Below, piece after piece: positions 7,932 through 16,751 of a DNA stretch of 53,866 nt. Under the pieces are notes generated by a model, which was not told where the DNA came from, did not search any database, and worked only from the letters and a program-made list of their open reading frames with translations. Each line of letters begins with the position of its first letter. Position 1 is the stretch's first letter. The translations under genes were made by a program, and so were the position numbers. Source of the stretch: Bacteroidales bacterium (GTDB taxonomy: Bacteria; Bacteroidota; Bacteroidia; Bacteroidales; Muribaculaceae); assembly GCA_022768005.1 (NCBI GenBank), contig JALEMF010000022.1, forward strand, positions 1 through 53,866, in the 5' to 3' direction.

Positions 7932-10900
7932 ATGAAAAAACATCTATTTGTAACTCTGTTATTGGCTTGTGGCGCTCCTATAGTCGGCACTATGCCTCTT
8001 GCAGCACAACAAACACAGACCGTTGCCTCTATCGTGGGTACGGTAGTAGATGAAAACGATGAGCCGGTTATCGGAGCATCAGTTGTGCCTATCGGTGCAT
8101 CTAATGTTGGTACTTCCACTGACATTGATGGTAAATTCAGCCTTCGAGTGAAAGCCGGTACTAAAATCCGCGTTTCTTACATCGGTTATCGTACAGTGGA
8201 CCTCGTTGCCGCTAACGGTATGAGTGTAAAACTTGAAAGATCAGACGAAATGTTGGACGAAGTAGTTGTAGTAGGCTACGGAACCCAAAAGAAAGTTAAC
8301 TTAACAGGTGCGGTTTCTACTGTTGACGTTGCCAAGTCATTGGAAGGTCGCCCGCAACAAGATGTTGCCAAAGCACTTCAAGGTGCTGTCCCGGGCTTGA
8401 CTATCACTGTTGCTTCCGGTGAAATCGGCGACAATGCCAAGATGAGTATCCGTGGTCTCGGTACTTTGTCTTCAGGCACACAAGGTGGTAAACCTCTCAT
8501 CGTCGTTGACGGTATTGAAATGGACGACATTTCTTATCTTAACACTCAAGATATTGAATCTATTTCAGTATTGAAAGATGCTGCTTCTTCTTCAATCTAT
8601 GGTACTCGTGCTGCTTTCGGTGTTATCCTTATCCAGACTAAGGGTGCAAGCAAAGTTGACCGCGTTTCCGTGAAGTACAGCAACAACTTCGCTTGGGACG
8701 GAGCTACTTACCTTCCTGAATTCCCTTCAGTTCCTGAACAGCTTAAAGCAGGTATCGCCGGTATCAAACGTGCTACAGGCGGTCGCGCTGAAAGCTTCGG
8801 TATGAACTTTGACGAATTGCTCCCTTACGCTGAACTTTGGGAACAACAACACAATGGTCCTGCAGGTTATCGTGAAATGAAAGAATACGTTGACGACTCA
8901 AACGTTGGTGACTACCGCGTAGTTAACGGTGCTGCTTTCTATTACGCTAACTGGGACGTTGCTGACATCTGGTTCAACAATGCTGCTCCTTCTCAAAGCC
9001 ACAACTTGGCTATCAACGGTACAAGCGGTAACACTAACTACTACCTTAACTTCGGTTATGACTCTAAAGAAGGTTTGATGAACTTCAATCCAGACAAACT
9101 TAACAAGTACACCGCTTCTATGAACATCACCTCACAAATCAAACCTTGGTTGCAAGTAGGTGGTCGTTTCAATTTCAGCCGTCGTATTTATTCTACTCCT
9201 AACACTTACTGGACAAACCATCTTAACACCGTTTGGCGTTGGGGTTCTTGGTTCGGACCTTGGGGTACTATTGACGGCGAAGACTTCCGTCTTATCGCTG
9301 ACCGTAAATGCGCTCGTACTCGTAAGAACACTGCGGACTACCTCCGTATGACCGCTTACATTAAAGCTGACATCACTAAAGACCTTACTCTTAACGGTGA
9401 CTTCACTTATTGGACTCGCAGCGTGAACGAAGGCGGTGGTGACGGTTATGTTTACGGTATCAACTCTTGGGCTCGTGCTACTACACCTTCTTATATTATC
9501 AGCAAGGCTAACTCTTACACTGACCGTTCAAACCAAAAATACAACACTTGGAACTTCAATGTGTATGCTAACTACAATCACACTTGGAACGATGTTCACA
9601 ACTTTGGTGTAATGCTCGGTGCTAATGCACAGTCTGAACGTTACGATTACTTCTACGTATCTCGTTCTACTCTTCTTGACACAAACCTTCCTGAACTTAA
9701 CCTCGCTACAGGTGACCCGCAAGTTTCATCTGCCGCTTACGAAAAAGCATACGCAGGTTACTTCGGACGTTTGAACTATAACTACAAAGATACTTACCTC
9801 CTCGAAGTTAATGGTCGTTACGACGGTTCTTCAAGCTTCCCGAGCGGTAAGAAATGGGCATTCTTCCCATCATTCTCTGCAGGTTATCGTATGTCACAAG
9901 AAGCATATTGGGAAAAACTTCAAGACGTAGTTAACAACGCTAAGCTCCGTGTATCTTACGGTGAAATCGGTAACGAAGATATTTCTAACTACTCTTACTA
10001 TCCTACTATCTCTGCCGTATCTAAGGGTTACACTTACTGGGTTGACGGTGTTGACGGCAATAAGATTAACCAATTCTATATGCCTTCTCTCGTATCTTCA
10101 AATCTTACTTGGGAACGTATCCGCACTACTGACGTTGGTCTTGACCTCGGTTTCTTACAGAACTCTATCAATGTAACTTTTGACTGGTTCCAACGTACTA
10201 ATGCTAATATGCTTGCTCCTGCTACTACTCTTCCTGACGTTGTCGGTGCTTCTTCTCCTGTTGAAAATGCCGGTTCACTCCGCACTCGCGGTTGGGAACT
10301 TGCTATCGGTTGGAACCACCGCTTTGGTGACGTTTCAGTTTATGCTAACGCAAGCATCGCTGACGCATTCACCGTAATCACTGAATGGAACAACGATTCT
10401 CGAGTTCTTAACACTAACTACTCAGGCAAGCACTACGGTGATATTTGGGGTTTTGAAACTGACCGCTACTTCACTGAAGCTGACTTCGACGGACAAAACG
10501 CTGACGGCTCTTGGAACTATAAGAAAGGCGTTGCTGACCAAACAGGTCTTCAACTCGGCACTTTCGTTTACGGTCCCGGTGATATCAAGTACAAAGACCT
10601 TGACGGTAGCGGTGTAATCGACGGTGGTAAAGGTACTGCTGACGACCATGGTGACCTTAAAGTTATCGGTAACACTCTTCCGCGTTACGAATATTCATTC
10701 CGTCTCGGCGCTGCTTGGAAAGGCTTTGATATCGACTTGTTCTTCCAAGGTGTAGGTAAACGTGATGCTTGGGCTATCACTCCGTTCAACTTCCCGCTTC
10801 TACGTTCTGCCGACTTGACTCTTTACAAGAACCAAACTGACTACGTTGTTTACGAACCGTCTGAAGGTAAGACTGCTATTGACCAAAGCGCTCGTTATCC

Positions 10901-11270
10901 GCGTCTTTACGCAGGTAATGAAGGTGGTGGTACTGTTTCAGGTATTGAAAACGGTCGCAACAACTACTATCCGCAAAGCAAGTATTTGATTGATATGAGT
11001 TACCTCCGTGTTAAGAACATTACACTCGGTTACACTCTTCCACAAAATCTTTCAAAGAAGGCTTATATCGAAAATGCACGTGTTTACTTCAGTTGCACTA
11101 ACCCGTTCCTTATATACAAAGGACATGACCTCCCGATTGACCCTGAAGTCAATTCCGGTCAAGGTTACGCTTCAACTTACGGCAACAAGACTTCTAACCA
11201 ATCACTCTATTGGGGTCGTGCAATGCCTGTAACTCACACTATTTCTTTCGGTCTCCAAGTTACATTCTAA
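7932..11270 (+). CDS. SusC/RagA-family TonB-linked outer-membrane receptor (rightward locus)
   Basis: A 1112-residue SusC. It has a signal peptide, then a carboxypeptidase-regulatory-like domain (about 37-105: GTVVDENDEPVIGASVV, VSYIGYRTVDL). The conserved linker LDEVVVVGYGTQKKVNLTGA is at about 109-128, followed by the plug (KALQGAVPGLTI, PLIVVDGIEMDDI, VLKDAASSSIYGTRAAFGVI) and a barrel ending FGLQVTF. Codon use is strikingly skewed to AAC, TAC, TTC, GGT and CGT, unlike the leftward susC, which suggests very high expression. It is followed after 21 bases by its susD partner. No glycoside hydrolase is linked on this side, so the substrate is unknown. Confidence 0.95.
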   Translation: MKKHLFVTLLLACGAPIVGTMPLAAQQTQTVASIVGTVVDENDEPVIGASVVPIGASNVGTSTDIDGKFSLRVKAGTKIRVSYIGYRTVDLVAANGMSVKLERSDEMLDEVVVVGYGTQKKVNLTGAVSTVDVAKSLEGRPQQDVAKALQGAVPGLTITVASGEIGDNAKMSIRGLGTLSSGTQGGKPLIVVDGIEMDDISYLNTQDIESISVLKDAASSSIYGTRAAFGVILIQTKGASKVDRVSVKYSNNFAWDGATYLPEFPSVPEQLKAGIAGIKRATGGRAESFGMNFDELLPYAELWEQQHNGPAGYREMKEYVDDSNVGDYRVVNGAAFYYANWDVADIWFNNAAPSQSHNLAINGTSGNTNYYLNFGYDSKEGLMNFNPDKLNKYTASMNITSQIKPWLQVGGRFNFSRRIYSTPNTYWTNHLNTVWRWGSWFGPWGTIDGEDFRLIADRKCARTRKNTADYLRMTAYIKADITKDLTLNGDFTYWTRSVNEGGGDGYVYGINSWARATTPSYIISKANSYTDRSNQKYNTWNFNVYANYNHTWNDVHNFGVMLGANAQSERYDYFYVSRSTLLDTNLPELNLATGDPQVSSAAYEKAYAGYFGRLNYNYKDTYLLEVNGRYDGSSSFPSGKKWAFFPSFSAGYRMSQEAYWEKLQDVVNNAKLRVSYGEIGNEDISNYSYYPTISAVSKGYTYWVDGVDGNKINQFYMPSLVSSNLTWERIRTTDVGLDLGFLQNSINVTFDWFQRTNANMLAPATTLPDVVGASSPVENAGSLRTRGWELAIGWNHRFGDVSVYANASIADAFTVITEWNNDSRVLNTNYSGKHYGDIWGFETDRYFTEADFDGQNADGSWNYKKGVADQTGLQLGTFVYGPGDIKYKDLDGSGVIDGGKGTADDHGDLKVIGNTLPRYEYSFRLGAAWKGFDIDLFFQGVGKRDAWAITPFNFPLLRSADLTLYKNQTDYVVYEPSEGKTAIDQSARYPRLYAGNEGGGTVSGIENGRNNYYPQSKYLIDMSYLRVKNITLGYTLPQNLSKKAYIENARVYFSCTNPFLIYKGHDLPIDPEVNSGQGYASTYGNKTSNQSLYWGRAMPVTHTISFGLQVTF

Positions 11271-11291
11271 AAAATCCTAAATTAGAATAAC

Positions 11292-12983
11292 ATGAAAAAA
11301 TTATATATTATAGCTGCTGCGGCTCTTACTCTCGGTGCTACATCTTGCGATGACACTCTTGACAAACAGCCTCTTGATGAAATTGTCAGCAACACACAAT
11401 ATTGGGCTAACGATGATAACGTGCAAACCCAAATAGACCGCTTCTATAACGACTACTCAGGTTATGGAAATGGTGGCGGTCAAGGTCAATTCTACTTTAA
11501 CGCCCTCAGTGATGACCAGACTGATAACTCTTTCGCTAACTGGACTTTCACAAACATTCCGGCTTCTTCATCATCATGGGCTTCTCCATGGTCTGAAATC
11601 CGCGGTATGAACGAAGTTATAGTTAACGTTCGTAAGGCACACCCGGGTAAAGAAGCTTTCTTTGAAGGCGTTGCTCGTATGAACCGTGCTTACCAGTACT
11701 ATCAGCTCGTACGTGCTTACGGTGATGTTCAATGGGTAAACGAACCTATTGACCCGGCTGATAAAGATAAAGTTTATGCTGCTCGCGATGATCGTGACGT
11801 GGTTATGGACTCTGTTCTTAACGATTTGAACTACGCTATCGCTACTATTGGTGACGGTGCTAACAAGCACGTTTGGAGTTCTGACTTGGCTGCTGCTATG
11901 AAAGCCGAAATCTGCCTTTACGAAGGTACTTTCTGCAAATATCGTACTGCTGCCGATAACGGTAAAGCTGCTGATGCTGCACGTGCTAATAAATACCTCC
12001 AAGAAGCTGCTGGCGCTGCTCAGAAGGTAATTAATAATAAAGGTTACGAACTTTCAGAAAATTATGGCGATATCTACAATGCTCTCGACCTTAACGACAA
12101 CAAAGAAATAATTTTCTATAAGCCTTATAGCCAACCTAATGCTTCATTCGGACACGGTACTATCGCTTATACAAGTTCTTCTACTGCTCATAAGGGTATC
12201 ACAAAAGATGCTTTTAATGCATTCCTTTTCCTTGACGGTAAGCCACTCGCTACTACTTCAGAAAACAAGTCTGACGCTGCTACTCTCGTAAACGGTAAAT
12301 TTGATATCTCAAATATCCTTGCAGTACGCGACAAACGTCTTTCTGTTATCGTAGAACCTGTTCTCGGTCTTAACGACTACGAACTTCAACGTGACGAAGA
12401 AGGTCAGCTTATGACTTCTTCTACCGGTTACTGTATCCGCAAGTTCAATAATACTTCTCTTTCTAAGTATTCTCGTGAGACTATCGGTCAAAATACAACT
12501 GCTGCTCCTCTATTCTGGCTTGCAAAAGTTTATCTTGACTTCGCTGAGGCTAAAGCTGAACTCGGTACTCTTACTCAAGCAGACCTTGACAACACTATCA
12601 ACAAGCTTCAAGCTCGTGCCGGTCTTCCTAACATGACTCTCGCTCCTGCTGCAGACCCTGCAAACAAAATAGGCGTTTCAAATCTTATTTGGGAAATCCG
12701 TCGTGTACGTCGTTGCGAACTTATGCTTGACGGTTATCGTTTCTACGACCTTATCCGTTGGCACCAACTTGATAAACTTGATTCTCAAGCTCACCCGGAC
12801 ATCTTCCTCGGTGCTAATGTAGGTAACGTTGCAGGTGCTAAGTTCACTGTAGTTAATGGTTACGTTCGTTCTACTCCTGATAAGGAACGTGTATATGCTA
12901 ACAAATATTACTTATATCCAATCCCATCAGGTCAGTTAGTTCTCAATTCAAAACTTGAACAAAACCCACTTTGGACCAAGTAA
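11292..12983 (+). CDS. SusD/RagB-family outer-membrane glycan-binding lipoprotein
   Basis: A 563-residue lipoprotein with lipobox Cys19 (LGATSCDDT) followed by acidic residues. It has the classic SusD layout: N-terminal DKQPLDEIVSNTQYWAND, TPR-like helices (FEGVARMNRAYQYYQLVRAYGDV), and the C-terminal signature IRRVRRCELMLDGYRFYDLIRW, close to canonical RagB/SusD. It is translated with the upstream susC (21-base gap) and shares that gene's highly biased codons. It is terminated by a strong hairpin 23 bases after the stop. The two susD genes of the window are clearly different subtypes, so this is not a recent duplication of the leftward pair. Confidence 0.95.
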   Translation: MKKLYIIAAAALTLGATSCDDTLDKQPLDEIVSNTQYWANDDNVQTQIDRFYNDYSGYGNGGGQGQFYFNALSDDQTDNSFANWTFTNIPASSSSWASPWSEIRGMNEVIVNVRKAHPGKEAFFEGVARMNRAYQYYQLVRAYGDVQWVNEPIDPADKDKVYAARDDRDVVMDSVLNDLNYAIATIGDGANKHVWSSDLAAAMKAEICLYEGTFCKYRTAADNGKAADAARANKYLQEAAGAAQKVINNKGYELSENYGDIYNALDLNDNKEIIFYKPYSQPNASFGHGTIAYTSSSTAHKGITKDAFNAFLFLDGKPLATTSENKSDAATLVNGKFDISNILAVRDKRLSVIVEPVLGLNDYELQRDEEGQLMTSSTGYCIRKFNNTSLSKYSRETIGQNTTAAPLFWLAKVYLDFAEAKAELGTLTQADLDNTINKLQARAGLPNMTLAPAADPANKIGVSNLIWEIRRVRRCELMLDGYRFYDLIRWHQLDKLDSQAHPDIFLGANVGNVAGAKFTVVNGYVRSTPDKERVYANKYYLYPIPSGQLVLNSKLEQNPLWTK

Positions 12984-13005
12984 TTTAATTAGATTACGAT
13001 AATAT

Positions 13006-13039
13006 AAAAGAGGCTGCGTCGCAAGATGCAGCCTCTTTT
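13006..13039. terminator. Terminator after the rightward susD
   Basis: A perfect 12-bp stem AAAAGAGGCTGC / GCAGCCTCTTTT (13006-13017 with 13028-13039) has A and T tracts on both sides. It can stop the rightward susCD transcript and also the converging antitoxin gene that ends at 13063. Confidence 0.85.
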
Positions 13040-13062
13040 ACTATATTTCGAAATGCACTATG

Positions 13063-13329
13063 TTAGCAGACAGAAATGATGGGTTGACCAAAAAATGTAC
13101 TCAGCATAGATAGTGTTGCTATTGTAAAGTTGTGTTGACCGCTAAGCCATTTTGTGATTTCACTTGGACGGCGACCGAGTTCTTCTGCAAATTGTTTCTT
13201 TGATAACCCCCTTGAGCGCATCAATTCGTCTATGCGGTCTGAAATTTTACATGAGAGGTCAATCTCGGTTTTTACTTTAGTAGGAATGGGACCGAGAATT
13301 TCATTTAGTGATTTTGCTGTTCGCTTCAT
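13063..13329 (-). CDS. XRE-family HTH protein, probable antitoxin
   Basis: An 88-residue protein with a helix-turn-helix at about 41-72 (GLSKKQFAEELGRRPSEITK, then WLSGQHNFT). The N-terminal part is a short arm rather than a separate domain. The ATG overlaps the stop of the upstream toxin-like fragment in an ATGA arrangement, the toxin-then-antitoxin order known from HigBA-type modules. As an XRE repressor it probably binds its own promoter, where repeated AGTAAA half-sites are present (13857-13924). The protein looks intact, while the partner gene appears frameshifted. Whether it now acts only as a repressor is open. Confidence 0.8.
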   Translation of the reverse strand: MKRTAKSLNEILGPIPTKVKTEIDLSCKISDRIDELMRSRGLSKKQFAEELGRRPSEITKWLSGQHNFTIATLSMLSTFFGQPIISVC

Positions 13330-13801
13330 AACTCAAAAATATTATCGGTTTCTATTGTTGTTTCAGTTATTTTGACAGAACCGTTTTCTACGCCTTCTTT
13401 CAGCAACTTTTCAAACTTCTGTAAGGTTATTACGTATGCCTTGAGCTTGGTATCATCTTGATAGCGACGTGTAGCTTTTACATCGCCATTTCCAAGAATA
13501 AGTATTTTGTCAGACAAACGCAGGCAATACAGGCGTAGTTTGGAGGTGATAACCGGAAGAGCAACGACCGAATCGTTCATCTTGCCTTCATGTCTGAAAT
13601 GAAAAATCGTTCTAATGCTCCGGTGCGTGCTATGCGAGATACAAGTGCGGCTATTCGTGAGTAGTCGTCGTTATAGTCGGCATCATTAATAAATTTTGCA
13701 ACAAACTTCTCAAACTCAGTTTCCGATTCGCTCAGAAACTGAAGGGAGTAGATTGTACAGTTGTCTCCTTCTTCAATAAGGTATAGTTCAACCTCGCTCA
13801 T
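13326..13801 (-). pseudogene. HigB-like toxin gene split by a frameshift
   Basis: Two overlapping frames look like one protein. The 5' frame (13801-13577, 74 codons, MSEVELYLIEEGDNCTIYS...) ends ALERFFISDMKAR-stop. The 3' frame (from ATG 13580) encodes MNDSVVALPVITSKLRLYCL and RLSDKILILGNGDVKATRRY. Reading the 3' frame upstream of its ATG gives FRHEGKMNDS, so removing about 5 bases (GAAAT, 13596-13600, next to GAAAA) would restore a continuous ERFFRHEGKMNDSVVALP. The joined length of about 155 residues and the downstream HTH gene suggest a toxin-antitoxin pair. Assignment to the HigB group is from memory of similar Bacteroidales proteins. The alternative is two real, translationally coupled genes (ATGA overlap), which I think less likely. 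Confidence 0.6.
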
Positions 13802-13856
13802 CGTTTTTATTTTCTTTGTTTTATAATGCAAAATTATAATAAAAATTTCACTTTTA

Positions 13857-13924
13857 AGTAAAATGGAGCATATTTTACTCACTGTATAGTAAATTTCTAT
13901 ATGAAAGCTCCGTGTGGAGTAAAT
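13857..13924. repeat. AGTAAA half-site array, candidate antitoxin operator
   Basis: AGTAAAAT (13857-13864) forms an inverted repeat with ATTTTACT (13872-13879) over a 7-base spacer. Further direct copies start at 13888 (AGTAAATT) and 13918 (AGTAAAT), 31 and 30 bases on. The array lies just upstream of the toxin-like gene start, where an autoregulating antitoxin would bind. Function is inferred. Confidence 0.5.
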
Positions 13925-13966
13925 CACAAATTATCAACAAAAGTGTGAATAAAGCAAAATAATTGC

Positions 13967-13974
13967 TAACTTTG
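13967..13974 (+). promoter_or_regulatory. Promoter -7 element of the acyl-CoA synthetase gene
   Basis: TAACTTTG matches the Bacteroidetes -7 box and lies 41 bases before the ATG at 14016. The -33 region is poor (TGTG 19 bases upstream). Confidence 0.5.
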
Positions 13975-14015
13975 CAGTCTGACAGATTAGACCCTAACAA
14001 CTTACCATGTGAATT

Positions 14016-15677
14016 ATGGAAAATGATGTTATAAAAATATATACGGAGCGTTTTCGTCAAAATTTTGATTTGACGGCTCTATCTCTCTACGGCACTGATG
14101 AAGTTTTGACGTACGGCGAATTTGCCGCTAATATTGCCAAATTACATATTTTATTTAATAAATTAGGTATCACTAAAGGTGATAAGATTGCTCTTCTGGG
14201 CAAGAATACGCCAAAGTGGATTACCGTCTTTATCGGCACGCTTACTTACGGAGCTGTGATTGTTCCTATTCTCCATGATTTTAATCCTAATGATGCCACT
14301 CATATCGTCAATCATTCCGATGCTCGTCTGCTTTTCGTAAGCGATTCTATTTGGGATACTATTGAATTTTCGGATTTGACTCAAGTTGAAGCTGTGTTCT
14401 CTCTTGATGATAAACGAATTATTTGCGCTAAGGAAGATAAACAGGAAATTATTGATATATATTCTCACCTTGAGGCGGATTTCACCGCCAAGTATCCTGC
14501 AGGCTTTACTAAAAATGATATCGCTTACGAACATCAGGATAAAAATAGTGTGGCTCTTATCAATTATACGTCAGGCACTACAGGCTTCTCCAAGGGCGTA
14601 ATGCTCACATACGACAACCTTGCAGGTAATATAGTATTCGGTATTAATGAAAAACTATATTATCCGGGAGCACATTGCTTGTCATTCTTGCCGCTTGCGC
14701 ATGCTTACGGCTGTGCCTTTGATATGCTTGTGCCGCTTGCCGAGGGTTCACACATTACGATTTTCGGTAAAACTCCGGCACCGAAATTGCTTCTTAAAGC
14801 ACTTGCAGAGGTTAAGCCGAACCTTGTGATATGCGTTCCGCTTATCCTTGAAAAAATTTATCGCAAGCAGATTGTGCCGATGATTACTAAAAAGCCGATG
14901 AGATGGGTGCTTGCTATTCCATTCCTTGACAGTGTCATTTACAGTAAGATAAGAAATAAACTCATTGATGCGTTCGGCGGTAATTTCGAAGAAGTGATTG
15001 TTGGCGGTGCGCCTATAAATGCAGAGGTGGAGGATTTCTTGCATAAAATTAGATTCCCGTTCACAGTAGGCTACGGTATGACCGAGTGCGCTCCACTTAT
15101 CAGTTATACACACTATAAAGAATTTATTCCTACTTCTTGTGGCAGAACTTTGCCTAATATGGAGTCAAAAATTGATAGTCCCGATCCTGAAAATATCCCC
15201 GGTGAAATATGTGTCAGAGGTCAAAATGCTATGGTAGGTTATTATAAAAATGAAAAGGCTACAAAGTCCGTTATAGATTCTGAGGGTTGGCTTCATACTG
15301 GTGATATGGGTGTCAGAACTGCTGACGGAACACTGTTTATCAAAGGTCGCTCCAAGACGATGATTCTCAGCGCAAGCGGGCAGAATATTTATCCCGAAGA
15401 GATTGAATCCAAGTTAAATAATATGCCTTTCGTGTCTGAAAGCCTTGTTATACAGAAAGGTTCCGGACTTGTTGCACTCGTTTATCCTGACTCCGAGGAA
15501 GTAGATCGCGCAGGACTTACTGATGATGAATTCCTTACGAAAATGGAGGAAAACAGGGTGGAACTGAATAAGATTGTTGCACCTTACGAGAAAGTTTCTG
15601 CGGTCAAAATTATGGAAGAAGAGTTCGAAAAAACTCCTAAGAAGTCAATTAAGCGATTCTTGTATTACAATGCTTGA
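14016..15677 (+). CDS. AMP-binding acyl-CoA synthetase (long-chain fatty acid type)
   Basis: A 553-residue member of the ANL adenylating superfamily. The ATP-binding P-loop YTSGTTGFSKGVML is at about 188-201, the acyl-adenylate motif GYGMTECAPLIS at about 353-364, and the adenylation/hinge region WLHTGDMG...IKGRSKTMI follows. The C-terminal NIYPEEIESKLN and EKTPKKSIKRF include the family's late catalytic Lys. It activates a carboxylic acid with ATP and transfers it to CoA or ACP. The overall pattern resembles FadD-like enzymes more than acetyl-CoA synthetase. The glycerate kinase frame starts 8 bases before its stop, so the two are translationally coupled. The exact substrate is not decidable. 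Confidence 0.88.
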   Translation: MENDVIKIYTERFRQNFDLTALSLYGTDEVLTYGEFAANIAKLHILFNKLGITKGDKIALLGKNTPKWITVFIGTLTYGAVIVPILHDFNPNDATHIVNHSDARLLFVSDSIWDTIEFSDLTQVEAVFSLDDKRIICAKEDKQEIIDIYSHLEADFTAKYPAGFTKNDIAYEHQDKNSVALINYTSGTTGFSKGVMLTYDNLAGNIVFGINEKLYYPGAHCLSFLPLAHAYGCAFDMLVPLAEGSHITIFGKTPAPKLLLKALAEVKPNLVICVPLILEKIYRKQIVPMITKKPMRWVLAIPFLDSVIYSKIRNKLIDAFGGNFEEVIVGGAPINAEVEDFLHKIRFPFTVGYGMTECAPLISYTHYKEFIPTSCGRTLPNMESKIDSPDPENIPGEICVRGQNAMVGYYKNEKATKSVIDSEGWLHTGDMGVRTADGTLFIKGRSKTMILSASGQNIYPEEIESKLNNMPFVSESLVIQKGSGLVALVYPDSEEVDRAGLTDDEFLTKMEENRVELNKIVAPYEKVSAVKIMEEEFEKTPKKSIKRFLYYNA

Positions 15678-16749
15678 TATCGTTATTGCCACTGATAAAT
15701 ACAAAGGTACTCTTACGGCTGTTGAAGCCTGTAAAACTATACACTGCGCATTGGAAAATCGTTTTCCCGATGCGCATTTTCGTATCTGCCCTATGGCTGA
15801 CGGAGGTGAGGGAACGGCGTCGCTGATAGCAGAAATCCTGAACTACAAAAAGGCGAAAATTTCGTGTAATAATTCACTTTTTGAAGAAATTGATGCGGAG
15901 TATTTTGTTGCGAGTGACGGGAGTAAAGCTATTATTGACAGCAGTCAGGTTATAGGCTTGCTGAAATTGAAATCTTCACCTGATCCGTGGCATGCTTCAT
16001 CTTATCCGCTTGGTATGGTGATAAGAAGTATTCTGAATGAAGTACAAAGTGTTACTGTATGTATCGGCGGTACTTCCACTGTTGATTGCGGGCTCGGTAT
16101 GCTTCAAGCATTAGGCTGTGTGTTCAGGCGTAAAGGGAAAATTATTTCAGAACCTCTTACGCCGGATATGGTATTTTGTGTTGACAGTATTGATAGCACT
16201 TTGGAAAATATAGTCGGCAGAATTGACTGTGTGAGTGATGTTGACGTGCCTCTGCTGAGTGATAATAGGAAGTCTATGTTGATGTTTGCGCCACAAAAGG
16301 GAGTGAAGCAGTGTGATATGCAGAGATTAAGAATGATGGTAGAGCATATAGTGAACGTTCCGTGGACCGAAAAACCTGATTTTAATTGCCGCTATGCCGG
16401 TGCAGGCGGTGGGCTCGGTTTTGCCGTGAACGGAGTGCTGAAAGGAAAATCTATTTCCGGCGCGGAATATATGTGCGACGCATATAGTATTTTTAATCCG
16501 GTCCCTGACATTATTATTACAGGCGAAGGCCGTTTTGACGAACAGTCGTTGACGGGTAAAGTTGCCGGTTATATCTTATCTGTATCAAGGTGTGTCGGCG
16601 TTAAATCATTCGTTATAGCCGGATGTGTCAGTGATGAAATTTCTGATAAAGACGTCTTGAATTCTTCCGTGTTCTTTCAGGATAGCCCTTTAAACAAAGA
16701 CACCGCCGCAAGACGACTTGCAGCGGTGTGTGAAAGACTATTAGTATAA
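15670..16749 (+). CDS. Glycerate kinase (GlxK/GarK family)
   Basis: A 359-residue protein beginning MLDIVIATDKYKGTLTAVEA. It carries the family motifs CPMADGGEGTA (about 44-54), CIGGTSTVDCGLGMLQALGC (about 135-154), AGAGGGLGFA and IITGEGRFDEQSLTGK. It phosphorylates D-glycerate to phosphoglycerate, feeding lower glycolysis. A longer frame exists from 15574, but the internal ATG at 15670 gives the exact family N-terminus and overlaps the preceding stop by only 8 bases, so I chose it. The convergent MFS gene ends 2 bases after it, with no room for a separate terminator. Whether the 2- or 3-phosphate is made cannot be told. Confidence 0.9.
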   Translation: MLDIVIATDKYKGTLTAVEACKTIHCALENRFPDAHFRICPMADGGEGTASLIAEILNYKKAKISCNNSLFEEIDAEYFVASDGSKAIIDSSQVIGLLKLKSSPDPWHASSYPLGMVIRSILNEVQSVTVCIGGTSTVDCGLGMLQALGCVFRRKGKIISEPLTPDMVFCVDSIDSTLENIVGRIDCVSDVDVPLLSDNRKSMLMFAPQKGVKQCDMQRLRMMVEHIVNVPWTEKPDFNCRYAGAGGGLGFAVNGVLKGKSISGAEYMCDAYSIFNPVPDIIITGEGRFDEQSLTGKVAGYILSVSRCVGVKSFVIAGCVSDEISDKDVLNSSVFFQDSPLNKDTAARRLAAVCERLLV

Positions 16750-16751
16750 TT

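Noticed and set aside
15574-15669. Longer glycerate kinase start inside the acyl-CoA synthetase gene
   Set aside because: The residues are Lys/Arg/Ser-rich out-of-frame sequence; the ATG at 15670 gives the family N-terminus.
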